Assembly: GCA_017551845.1 (NCBI GenBank)
Contig: JAFZKR010000097.1
Coordinates: 1-14,807 of the forward strand
DNA: 14,807 bases
Source: Bacteroidaceae bacterium
GTDB taxonomy: Bacteria > Bacteroidota > Bacteroidia > Bacteroidales > Bacteroidaceae
Direction of reading: 5' to 3'
This document shows positions 8,275-14,807 of this stretch, one piece after another (within the stretch, counting starts at the first letter, position 1; each line of letters opens with the position of its first letter). Under the pieces are notes generated by a model. It had not been told where the DNA came from, did not search any database, and was given only the letters and a program-made list of their open reading frames with translations. The position numbers and the translations under genes are program-made.

Positions 8275-9315
8275 ATGAAAACGTATGCATTTCCCGGCAT
8301 AATAGAGGATGATATCCTGGATATCGCATCCCGGCAGATTCCCTATATGCGCACTGCTTGGTTTTCCAGTTTGATGAAGGAAAACGAACGTATGCTTCTG
8401 GATGCAATAGGTTGCCGTAAAGGTAGGGTGATGTTTTTCACTTCTTCTGGAACGGCCGCTATGGAATCAGTGGTGCAGAATTATGTGGCTGCTCTCGGAA
8501 AGGCTTTCATCATAGACGGTGGAACATTCGGACACCGGTGGGTGGAAATCTGTAACTATCATGGGGTGGAGAACGAGTCCATGCGAATTCCTTTTGCTGA
8601 GGATATTGACTATAACATGCTTGAGGAGAGAGTCAGGAGCTATAAGCCTAAAGTGTTTCTTTGTCAGCACCATGAGACTTCATCTGGCCAGCTTTTTGAT
8701 TTGAAGCGTATATCGGATATATGTCGCAATACCGGGACCAGTTTAGTGACCGATGTGATAAGTTCATTTCTGGCTGAGGATCTGGATATGGATCAATTGG
8801 GAATAGATGTGGCTGTGACAAGCTCCCAGAAAGGCTTGAACCTGCCTCCTGGTGCTTCGCTTGTGTTTCTTTCGGAGAAAGCCTTGCAGGTGGATTTCAG
8901 GCACAATAATTTTTATCTGGATTTCCAGGACAATCTCAAGAATTTGGAGCGTGGTCAGACACCGTTCAGTCCCGCAACCACCATATTTATGCAGATACAT
9001 GAGCGTATGCGTCGTAATATGGAGAAAGGTATTGCAGGGATAATCGCTGAAACTCGTGCGAAAGCTCTATATTTCCGTGAACTGTGTGCAAGGCATGATT
9101 GGGAGATTCCCGCCAGCAATCCTTCCAACGCGGTTACTGGTTTCTTCGTACATCGGAATGCCGGAGTTCTCTGCGATGAGTTACAGAAACGCGACATATT
9201 CATAATGCCTAGCGGTAAGCCACATTTCTTTCGTGTCTCTCACATGGGAAGTGATTCAATGGCGGATTTGGACGAACTGGCAGCTATCATTTGTGAAATA
9301 GAAAACTTGCCCTGA
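8275..9315 (+). CDS. Class V PLP-dependent aminotransferase of the PhnW/serine-pyruvate aminotransferase type
   Basis: A 346-residue cytoplasmic aminotransferase of fold type I, class V. Visible signatures: phosphate-binding SSGTAAMES (57-65), Asp160 in TDVISSF (predicted partner of the PLP ring nitrogen), and Lys186 in SSQKGLNLPPG (predicted Schiff-base lysine). QHHETSSGQL (131-140) corresponds to the region seen as HSETTTG in 2-aminoethylphosphonate-pyruvate transaminase. It opens a four-gene cassette, its TGA overlapping the next ATG (TGATG). A phosphonate role would need PEP mutase and phosphonopyruvate decarboxylase, absent here, so the substrate is open: it may make an amino-alcohol phosphate or phosphonate precursor. 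I see no convincing promoter box in the 99 bp between the secG stop and this ATG. Confidence 0.88.
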   Translation: MKTYAFPGIIEDDILDIASRQIPYMRTAWFSSLMKENERMLLDAIGCRKGRVMFFTSSGTAAMESVVQNYVAALGKAFIIDGGTFGHRWVEICNYHGVENESMRIPFAEDIDYNMLEERVRSYKPKVFLCQHHETSSGQLFDLKRISDICRNTGTSLVTDVISSFLAEDLDMDQLGIDVAVTSSQKGLNLPPGASLVFLSEKALQVDFRHNNFYLDFQDNLKNLERGQTPFSPATTIFMQIHERMRRNMEKGIAGIIAETRAKALYFRELCARHDWEIPASNPSNAVTGFFVHRNAGVLCDELQKRDIFIMPSGKPHFFRVSHMGSDSMADLDELAAIICEIENLP

Positions 9316-10370
9316 TGAGGATAGCGTTATTCTGCGAGAACCGGTATGCGATTGATATCCTCCAACCGCTTTATGAGGAGGCTTTATCGCAGAAATGTCA
9401 TGATGTCTTGTGGTATATACATACTCAAAAAATCAAGAATTTCAGTCTGGATGATAATGCCCTGTGGACAAGTTCCATCCAGGAACTTTATGATTTCAGT
9501 CCTGAGGCTATATTTGTTCCTGGTAACATAGTGCCGTATTATCTTCCTGGGGTGAAAATTCAGGTTTTCCACGGGTATGCTGCCGAGAAAAAGGACCATT
9601 GGATAATTCGCAGGTATTTTGATACGTATTTAACGCAGGGGCCCTTTTTTACGTCGCATTTTGAAGCGTTGGCTCGCAGATACGGGGACTTTGAGGTGCG
9701 TGAGACCGGCTGGACAAAGCAGGACTGGATATTCCGGCATCTGCATGACTATGATACCGAAAAGGAAAGACTGCTCAAGGAATACGGCAAAAGCAGTGTT
9801 GTGCTATATGCTCCTACATTCTCTCCAAAACTCACTTCATTGCCATACCTTAAACATTCATTGGAGCAGTTGTGCGCCTCAAGGGATATACTGCTTATAC
9901 TTAAGTTCCATCCCCTCACATCGAGTGTATGGACCGATGAGTACCGATCTTGGGCATCAGGTCGTCAGGATGCCATATATATAGAAGCATCAGAGAACGT
10001 TACGCACTACCAGATGATGAGTGATGTGATGATAAGTGACACATCATCATCGGTCTATGAGTTCTTGTTGTTGGACCGTCCTGTTGTGACGTTCAGGACT
10101 ATTGCCAAGGATATCTATTGGGAGAATACAGATAATCCCGAAAAAATTGTTGATGCATTTGATAGGGCTGTCAGTGATTCTGATGCTGCCAGTAAAAGAC
10201 GTTGGATAGTGGAGAACTATGATCCTCATCTGGACGGACAGTGCTGTCGTCGTATGATAGCTGAGGCACAGGATTACATAGATAGGCATGGAGTCCCATC
10301 CGAACGGCATCTTAATTTGTGGCGCAAATATACTAGTATCAAGACATTCGGTAAGATTAACAGAGATTGA
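9315..10370 (+). CDS. CDP-glycerol glycerophosphotransferase-like enzyme (TagB/TarF type)
   Basis: A 351-residue protein with a GT-B-like fold. Motifs of the CDP-glycerol:poly(glycerophosphate) glycerophosphotransferase family: VFHGYAAEKKD (84-94), GPFFTSHF (109-116), VLYAPTFS (163-170), LKFHP (196-200) and ISDTSSSVYEFLLLDRPVV (240-258). Such enzymes move a polyol-phosphate from a CDP donor onto a membrane-linked glycan or teichoic chain. Here, in a Gram-negative, it is more likely to decorate LPS, capsule or another surface glycan. No transmembrane segment is seen; it probably acts at the inner face of the inner membrane. It overlaps the aminotransferase stop by one base and is followed two bases later by licD-family ATG, so it belongs to the same operon. 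The donor substrate cannot be read from the sequence. Confidence 0.87.
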   Translation: MRIALFCENRYAIDILQPLYEEALSQKCHDVLWYIHTQKIKNFSLDDNALWTSSIQELYDFSPEAIFVPGNIVPYYLPGVKIQVFHGYAAEKKDHWIIRRYFDTYLTQGPFFTSHFEALARRYGDFEVRETGWTKQDWIFRHLHDYDTEKERLLKEYGKSSVVLYAPTFSPKLTSLPYLKHSLEQLCASRDILLILKFHPLTSSVWTDEYRSWASGRQDAIYIEASENVTHYQMMSDVMISDTSSSVYEFLLLDRPVVTFRTIAKDIYWENTDNPEKIVDAFDRAVSDSDAASKRRWIVENYDPHLDGQCCRRMIAEAQDYIDRHGVPSERHLNLWRKYTSIKTFGKINRD

Positions 10371-10372
10371 TA

Positions 10373-11263
10373 ATGATATCAGACAAACCATATAACTATG
10401 ATTTGAGGCAGTTCCAGCTCAAGTGTGTGGGCCTGTTGAGTGCGATTGACAAGGTATGCAAGGAACATGACATCAGATATTATGTCATTGCGGGAACATT
10501 GCTCGGAGCTGTGCGTCACAAAGGATTCATACCTTGGGATGATGATTTGGATATTGCTCTTATGCGCAGTGATTATGACTTGCTGATAGAACATGCTGCA
10601 GAGTGGTTTCCTGAGCCATATTCTATAGTGGCTTACAATAATGATTTGAGTTATCCCAAATATTTTGCCAAACTTGAGGACAGGAGCACCACGCTTGTGG
10701 AACGTTTCTACCTGGGTTATGTGGGCGGTATCTATATGGATATCTTTCCGCTTGATTCAGTGCCTGACAACAAACTGCTTAGGGCATGGCATTACTACCG
10801 TTTCAATCTGAAGCGCCGTATGCTTTATCTGGTGTATAGAGATCCGTACAAGCATGGTAAGGGGCTCGGTTCATTCTTTCTGTGTTTGTTGCAGAAAACG
10901 GTTTCCAAGGAGAAACTGCACAAAAGAACCCAAAAGGTTCTTACCGAGTTTGAGGGCAGGAAGAGATGTAATTATGTGATGACTCATGATGACGGCTTCA
11001 AGGCATATCACAAGTCTGTGTTCGGAGAGCCTGTATCCTGCGAGTTCGAAGGCCATACATTTTGTGCTCCCAGGCATCCCGAAGGATTCCTTTCTGTACT
11101 GTACGGTGACGATTTTATGACTCCGCCTCCTGTAGAGAAGAGAAACTCACATTTTCATGATTATTGCGATCTTGAGAACGGGTATGTCGGAGTTGATATT
11201 AATGAACTCAAGGCCCATTACGATGGGATGGACAGTATAGCAAGGAAAAAAACTAAGCGATAA
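10373..11263 (+). CDS. LicD-family phosphotransferase
   Basis: A 296-residue cytoplasmic protein with the LicD nucleotidyltransferase-fold core: GTLLGAVRHKGFIPWDDDLD (41-60), where the DDDLD acidic cluster is the likely metal site, then KLEDRSTTL and YMDIFPLD further on. LicD proteins transfer phosphocholine or related groups from CDP donors onto glycans; LicD relatives elsewhere transfer other phospho-substituents. A second transferase beside the glycerophosphotransferase-like gene suggests either two decoration steps or two acceptors. The start ATG 10373 gives the natural N-terminus MISDKPYNYD; the upstream in-frame TTG at 10367 overlaps the previous stop and is not needed. Confidence 0.93.
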   Translation: MISDKPYNYDLRQFQLKCVGLLSAIDKVCKEHDIRYYVIAGTLLGAVRHKGFIPWDDDLDIALMRSDYDLLIEHAAEWFPEPYSIVAYNNDLSYPKYFAKLEDRSTTLVERFYLGYVGGIYMDIFPLDSVPDNKLLRAWHYYRFNLKRRMLYLVYRDPYKHGKGLGSFFLCLLQKTVSKEKLHKRTQKVLTEFEGRKRCNYVMTHDDGFKAYHKSVFGEPVSCEFEGHTFCAPRHPEGFLSVLYGDDFMTPPPVEKRNSHFHDYCDLENGYVGVDINELKAHYDGMDSIARKKTKR

Positions 11264-11270
11264 TAATATT

Positions 11271-11753
11271 ATGATAAGGGTTTTTACATCCGGTAGTTTT
11301 GACCTTTTCCATATAGGTCATCTCAATATACTTGAAAAATCTGCCGCTTTGGGTGATGAGCTTATTGTCGGGGTGAGTACCGATGAGCTTATTGAGCACT
11401 ATAAAGGTATGAAACCGATAATACCTTTCGAACAGCGAGCCCGTATAGTGGCCTCCATCAAGTGTGTTACCAAAGTGGTGAAGCAGACCAAACTGACAGA
11501 GATAGCCCAGCTTCAACGCGAGAATATAGATATTGTGACGATAGGCGATGACTGGAAAGGCAAGTATCTTGAAGGACTTGAATGGATGGAAAAACAGCCC
11601 GGAAAGAAGGTCGTTTATTTCCCATACACACCGGGGGTAAGCACAACCCAGATCAAGAGCACTATCATAAAGAGTGCAAATGATATTATAGCAGCGGCAC
11701 TCTCACGCGAGGAATATATTGACAAGAACTGGAAGGAAGACGAGCGCAAGTGA
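11271..11753 (+). CDS. TagD-like cytidylyltransferase (glycerol-3-phosphate/phosphoalcohol type)
   Basis: A 160-residue nucleotidyltransferase-superfamily enzyme with GSFDLFHIGH (8-17; HxGH motif 14-17), GVSTDEL (34-40), and PGVSTTQIKS (121-130). It would make a CDP-activated alcohol (CDP-glycerol, CDP-ethanolamine or similar) for the two upstream transferases. In TagD and choline- or ethanolamine-phosphate cytidylyltransferases the last motif is usually RTxGISTT with an arginine; here Tyr119-Thr120 stands in its place, which may mean a different phospho-substrate. Last gene of the cassette; ATG is 7 bp after the licD-family stop. Confidence 0.9.
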   Translation: MIRVFTSGSFDLFHIGHLNILEKSAALGDELIVGVSTDELIEHYKGMKPIIPFEQRARIVASIKCVTKVVKQTKLTEIAQLQRENIDIVTIGDDWKGKYLEGLEWMEKQPGKKVVYFPYTPGVSTTQIKSTIIKSANDIIAAALSREEYIDKNWKEDERK

Positions 11754-11775
11754 CAGTAATCACAGGATTGCTGTC
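11752..11775. terminator. Hairpin between convergent genes, possible bidirectional terminator
   Basis: GACAGTAATC (11752-11761), loop ACAG, then GATTGCTGTC (11766-11775): a 10-bp stem with one T-G wobble. It fills the 20-bp gap and overlaps both stop codons (TGA 11751-11753 on plus, TGA 11776-11774 on minus). On the plus strand it is followed by T-rich but interrupted sequence; on the minus strand there is no U-tract, so termination may be weak in that direction. Confidence 0.55.
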
Positions 11776-13177
11776 ATCTGTTGTTTGTCAGTTCTTCTTT
11801 CATTTTAGCCCAATAATCCAGTTTTTCACGGTAGAGTTTGGAGACCTTGTCCCATTCGTAGAAATAGGGATACTCTTTTCCTTTGGAATCTTTATAGCAA
11901 TCCACCGGGAGGGTAGCTTCCTTTTCATCTAGCAGAGCCCTTACCAATACTGTATTCTTTTTGTCCTTGAAGAATATCAACTGGATGTTGCTTCCCATAT
12001 GAACAATATTGTAATCGACCCATTTTTCGGCCACTTTTTCAAGGTCATCTGGAGCCCATGCGCAGTCATTTACCTCCATAAGGCAAAGCAACGGGAACAA
12101 CGCAGTGTCATGTCCGTAGCGGAGATTGGCATTGGGAAAACCAGCAGAAATTGCTTGGTCGGCCTTTTCGACAATATCCTGAAGCAGTGTAGAGTGACCA
12201 TAAGGTACAAGATTCTGGGTGAATGGACTGAATCCTGATACAGAATACCAGTACATATTGTTTTGAAGCCAGTTGTCATACCATTCTTCGTATGTAAAGA
12301 CGTCATCTAGAGTGAAACCCAAGTCATGGCTGCCCATATTGGCCGCAATGTCATATATCAAGTTATAAAGGTTGGCTGAGCGGTCCTGAGTGTTTATAAC
12401 TGTTACAGTGGATTCCTGCGTACCGTCAATTGTGCCGGAGCGTGTCAGATTGGAAGGTCTTACGTATCTGGTAATGAATGTAGTGTCAGTGAAGAGTGCT
12501 GTCATGAGACGCTCAGGGTGAGTATGGTTGGCGTTGAATTGACTCACTGCAACACTTCTCTCGCGGCTGTTCTTGGCACGGCTTATGGCATTGTCCTCAT
12601 AGTTCATATAACCTCTGTCATAATCGCTATCGTTGAAATCAATGTACATTTTGGGCAGGATTGTGGAGAACTCCATCAATGCCGATGTCATGCTGGCCAT
12701 GACACGATGAGATGTGGTGGAACGAGCCACAATTGTTGATTTGCTATTGAAAATCTCAGGGTAGTTCCTTACCATACGGCGGGCTATTCCGCGATGCTGC
12801 TGCTGGCCAACTTTGGTCAGGTCACCGAGATGGCCTTCGGCATCTTTCATCATAATTTCCAGACGTCTCATCACATCCTTTCCAAACTCTGTCAACTTGC
12901 CTTGGTCATCGGCCTGCTTAAGTATGTTGTAAGGATCATTGTATTGAGGTGTGTTGAGGAGATAACGTGAACCGTGACGACCGTAGTGGCTCATATAGAA
13001 AGGTTTGAATCCCTTTGGAGGTTTTGAATATTTTACATTCGGATCTATGTACTCAGTCATACTTCCCCGAAAATTGTAAAGATTCTGTGCGTTGATGTCC
13101 TCTTTCTTGATGACTTGCGAATTGATGGCCAGAGGGAGTAAAAGTGCCAGACAGGCCAAGGTTAGGAGTTTCTTCAT
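11774..13177 (-). CDS. Secreted histidine-type phosphatase (branch 2, phytase/acid phosphatase-like)
   Basis: A 467-residue exported enzyme. Signal peptide MKKLLTLACLALLLPLAINS with likely cleavage after Ser20. Catalytic motif RHGSR (67-71) with His68 as the expected phospho-acceptor; second motif GHDTALFP with His356-Asp357 as the expected proton donor region. This is the histidine acid phosphatase branch containing phytases and inositol polyphosphate phosphatases. It differs from MINPP enzymes, which carry RHGxRxP and HAE: here the first motif is followed by YL and the second is HD, as in AppA-type phytases. It probably works in the periplasm or at the cell surface on phosphate esters; the substrate is not determined. 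It is convergent with the decoration cassette, 20 bp apart, and divergent from tkt. Confidence 0.9.
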   Translation of the reverse strand: MKKLLTLACLALLLPLAINSQVIKKEDINAQNLYNFRGSMTEYIDPNVKYSKPPKGFKPFYMSHYGRHGSRYLLNTPQYNDPYNILKQADDQGKLTEFGKDVMRRLEIMMKDAEGHLGDLTKVGQQQHRGIARRMVRNYPEIFNSKSTIVARSTTSHRVMASMTSALMEFSTILPKMYIDFNDSDYDRGYMNYEDNAISRAKNSRERSVAVSQFNANHTHPERLMTALFTDTTFITRYVRPSNLTRSGTIDGTQESTVTVINTQDRSANLYNLIYDIAANMGSHDLGFTLDDVFTYEEWYDNWLQNNMYWYSVSGFSPFTQNLVPYGHSTLLQDIVEKADQAISAGFPNANLRYGHDTALFPLLCLMEVNDCAWAPDDLEKVAEKWVDYNIVHMGSNIQLIFFKDKKNTVLVRALLDEKEATLPVDCYKDSKGKEYPYFYEWDKVSKLYREKLDYWAKMKEELTNNR

Positions 13178-13212
13178 CAGGCTAATAAATGATGTTATTA
13201 TTTGCTATTATG

Positions 13213-13242
13213 CAAAAGTATATAAATTCTATTGAAAACAAA
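13213..13242 (-). promoter_or_regulatory. Promoter of the phosphatase gene (TTTG-N18-TACTTTTG)
   Basis: On the minus strand a -7 box TACTTTTG (13220-13213) matches TAnnTTTG and a -33 TTTG (13242-13239) stands 18 bp upstream. Transcription would start near 13206, giving a leader of about 29 nt to ATG 13177. The best-formed promoter in the window. Confidence 0.7.
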
Positions 13243-13300
13243 ATGAATTTGAGGGGAAGATGACTTCAAATAAAAAAGCACACGTTTTAGTGTAATGCCA

Positions 13301-13317
13301 TATTTTTGCTAAATTTG
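13301..13317 (+). promoter_or_regulatory. Two adjacent -7 boxes upstream of transketolase
   Basis: TATTTTTG (13301-13308) and TAAATTTG (13310-13317) both match TAnnTTTG and are separated by one base. A weak T-rich stretch at 13285-13288 could serve as -33. Predicted start points near 13315-13324 leave a leader of 30-40 nt that is almost entirely A with few other bases and has no Shine-Dalgarno, typical of strongly translated Bacteroidetes genes. Confidence 0.6.
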
Positions 13318-13353
13318 CAAACTATCGAAAAAACAATCAAAACAAAAATAACA

Positions 13354-14807
13354 ATGAACAGTAAAGAATTGATGAACAAGGCAGCCGATAATATCCGTAT
13401 TCTGGCTGCATCAATGGTTGAGAAAGCCAAGTCAGGTCACCCCGGTGGTGCCATGGGTGGTGCCGATTTCATTAACGTGCTTTTCAGCGAGTTCCTGGAG
13501 TATGATCCCCGCAACATGAAGTTCGAGGGTCGTGACCGATTCTTCCTGGATCCCGGCCATATGGCTCCCATGCTTTACTCACAGCTTGCCCTAACCGGTA
13601 AGTTCTCGATGGAGGAGCTTGCAACTCTCCGTCAGTGGGGTTCACCCGTTACAGGTCACCCCGAACTTGAGGTTGCACGCGGTATCGAGAATACCTCAGG
13701 TCCTCTTGGCCAGGGCCATGTATTTGCAGTAGGTGCAGCCATTGCCGAGAAGCATCTGGCAGCCGTACTGGGTAGCGAGGTAATGAACCACAAGATCTAC
13801 GCTTACATCTCTGACGGTGGTATCCAGGAGGAGATCTCACAGGGCGCCGGCCGTATTGCAGGTACACTGGGTCTCGACAACCTCATCATGTTCTATGATT
13901 CAAATGACATCCAGCTCTCAACTGAGACCAAGGTGGTGACCGCTGAGGATACCGCTGCCAAGTATCGTGCATGGGGTTGGAACGTATATGAGATAAACGG
14001 TAACTGCGTTGACCAGATCCGCGGCGCTTTGACCATGGCTCAGAATGCCAATGGCAAACCGACCCTTATCATCGGTAAGTGCATCATGGGTAAGGGTGCC
14101 CTCAAGGCCGACGGTACCAGCTACGAGCGTAACTGCAAGACTCACGGTGCTCCTCTGGGTGGTGATGCTTATATCAACACCATCAAGGCTCTGGGTGGTG
14201 ATCCCGAGAATCCTTTCCAGATCTTCCCCGAGGTAAAGAAACTCTATGCTGACCGTGCCAAGCAGCTCCGCAAGATCATGGATGCCAAGTACGCCCGCAA
14301 GGCTGCCTGGGAGAAGGCTAATCCCGAGAAGGCTGCTCTGCTCAAGGAGTGGTTCAGCGGCAAGGCTCCCAAGATTGACTGGAGCAAAGTTGAGCAGAAG
14401 CCCGATGATGCTACACGTTCAGCATCAGCTGCTGTTCTGAGCCAGCTGGCACAGCAGGTTCCCAACATGATCTGCGCAAGTGCTGACCTGAGCAACTCCG
14501 ATAAGACCGACGGTTTCCTCAAGTATACAACCAACATGGTTAAGGGAGACTTCAGCGGTGCATTCTTCCAGGCTGGCGTAGCCGAGCTCACCATGGCTTG
14601 CTGCTGCATCGGTATGGCTCTGCACGGTGGTGTTATCCCCGCATGCGGTACATTCTTTGTATTCTCAGACTACATGAAGCCCGCCGTACGTATGGCTGCT
14701 CTCATGGAACTCCCCGTCAAGTTCATCTGGACTCACGATGCATTCCGCGTAGGTGAGGACGGTCCTACACATGAGCCCGTTGAGCAGGAGGCACAGATCC
14801 GTCTCAT
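13354..14807 (+). CDS. tkt: Transketolase, C-terminus cut off by the window end
   Basis: 484 complete codons are present of a protein expected to be about 670 residues. Transketolase moves two-carbon ketol units in the non-oxidative pentose phosphate pathway using thiamine diphosphate. Motifs: SGHPGGAMGGADF (27-39), RDRFFLDPGH (60-69), TSGPLGQG (114-121), the ThDP-binding SDGGIQEE to YDSN stretch (153-184), and the pyrimidine-domain GDFSGAFFQAGVAEL, then THDAFRVGEDGPTHEP near the end. The GDG of classical enzymes is replaced by SDG, as I recall for Bacteroidales transketolases. Codon choice is visibly more biased (AAG, GAG, GGT, ATC, CCC) than in neighbouring genes, fitting high expression. 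No Shine-Dalgarno; A-rich leader. Confidence 0.96.
   Translation, partial: MNSKELMNKAADNIRILAASMVEKAKSGHPGGAMGGADFINVLFSEFLEYDPRNMKFEGRDRFFLDPGHMAPMLYSQLALTGKFSMEELATLRQWGSPVTGHPELEVARGIENTSGPLGQGHVFAVGAAIAEKHLAAVLGSEVMNHKIYAYISDGGIQEEISQGAGRIAGTLGLDNLIMFYDSNDIQLSTETKVVTAEDTAAKYRAWGWNVYEINGNCVDQIRGALTMAQNANGKPTLIIGKCIMGKGALKADGTSYERNCKTHGAPLGGDAYINTIKALGGDPENPFQIFPEVKKLYADRAKQLRKIMDAKYARKAAWEKANPEKAALLKEWFSGKAPKIDWSKVEQKPDDATRSASAAVLSQLAQQVPNMICASADLSNSDKTDGFLKYTTNMVKGDFSGAFFQAGVAELTMACCCIGMALHGGVIPACGTFFVFSDYMKPAVRMAALMELPVKFIWTHDAFRVGEDGPTHEPVEQEAQIRL

Noticed and set aside
8275..11753. Complete phosphonate (2-aminoethylphosphonate) biosynthesis operon
   Set aside because: PEP mutase and phosphonopyruvate decarboxylase are not in the cassette; only the transaminase resembles that pathway.
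8275..11753. Gram-positive-style teichoic acid operon
   Set aside because: No polymerase-exporter set or lipid-linked starter glycosyltransferase is present, and the surrounding genes (LptE, SecG, promoter type) are from a Gram-negative Bacteroidales.
11750..11932. Small hydrophobic plus-strand frame after the cytidylyltransferase
   Set aside because: It lies antisense to the C-terminal coding part of the phosphatase and crosses the convergent hairpin; the hydrophobicity follows from the antisense codons.

Overview
The window looks like chromosomal DNA of a Bacteroidales bacterium (Bacteroides/Prevotella-like). Evidence: TAnnTTTG-type -7 promoter boxes in front of several genes, near-absence of Shine-Dalgarno sequences with A-rich leaders, a transketolase of the Bacteroidales type, an LptE-family lipoprotein next to secG, and a giant secreted protein with BspA-like leucine-rich and GWN-type beta modules. 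There are no RNA genes, CRISPR arrays or insertion sequences that I can see. The two ends cut through genes (the surface protein at the left, transketolase at the right).

Layout. (1) 1-5426, minus: one uninterrupted 1808-codon reading frame for a secreted multidomain surface protein, C-terminus outside the window. (2) 5427-5614: divergent promoter region with a perfect tandem 10-bp repeat. (3) 5615-8175, plus: a tightly coupled operon of a receiver-less sigma-54 activator, an LptE-like lipoprotein, a small TPR-like protein and SecG, closed by a clear intrinsic terminator. (4) 8275-11753, plus: a four-gene cassette (class V PLP aminotransferase, CDP-glycerol glycerophosphotransferase-like enzyme, LicD-family phosphotransferase, TagD-like cytidylyltransferase). 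(5) 11774-13177, minus: secreted histidine-type phosphatase, convergent with the cassette across a 20-bp gap holding a hairpin. (6) 13354 onward, plus: transketolase, divergent from the phosphatase, each gene with its own promoter.

How the parts fit. Most of the window concerns the cell envelope. The operon of region 3 couples a regulator to outer-membrane LPS assembly (LptE) and the Sec translocon (SecG). The cassette of region 4 has the logic of a surface-decoration pathway: an amino transfer, nucleotide (CDP) activation, and two transferases that move phospho-groups onto glycans. Its substrate is not evident, because no kinase, PEP mutase or phosphonopyruvate decarboxylase gene is present here. 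This cassette is the most promising candidate for an undescribed pathway. The surface protein is the other unusual item: its architecture is mosaic, and it enters an Ala/Gly-rich helical region just where the window ends.
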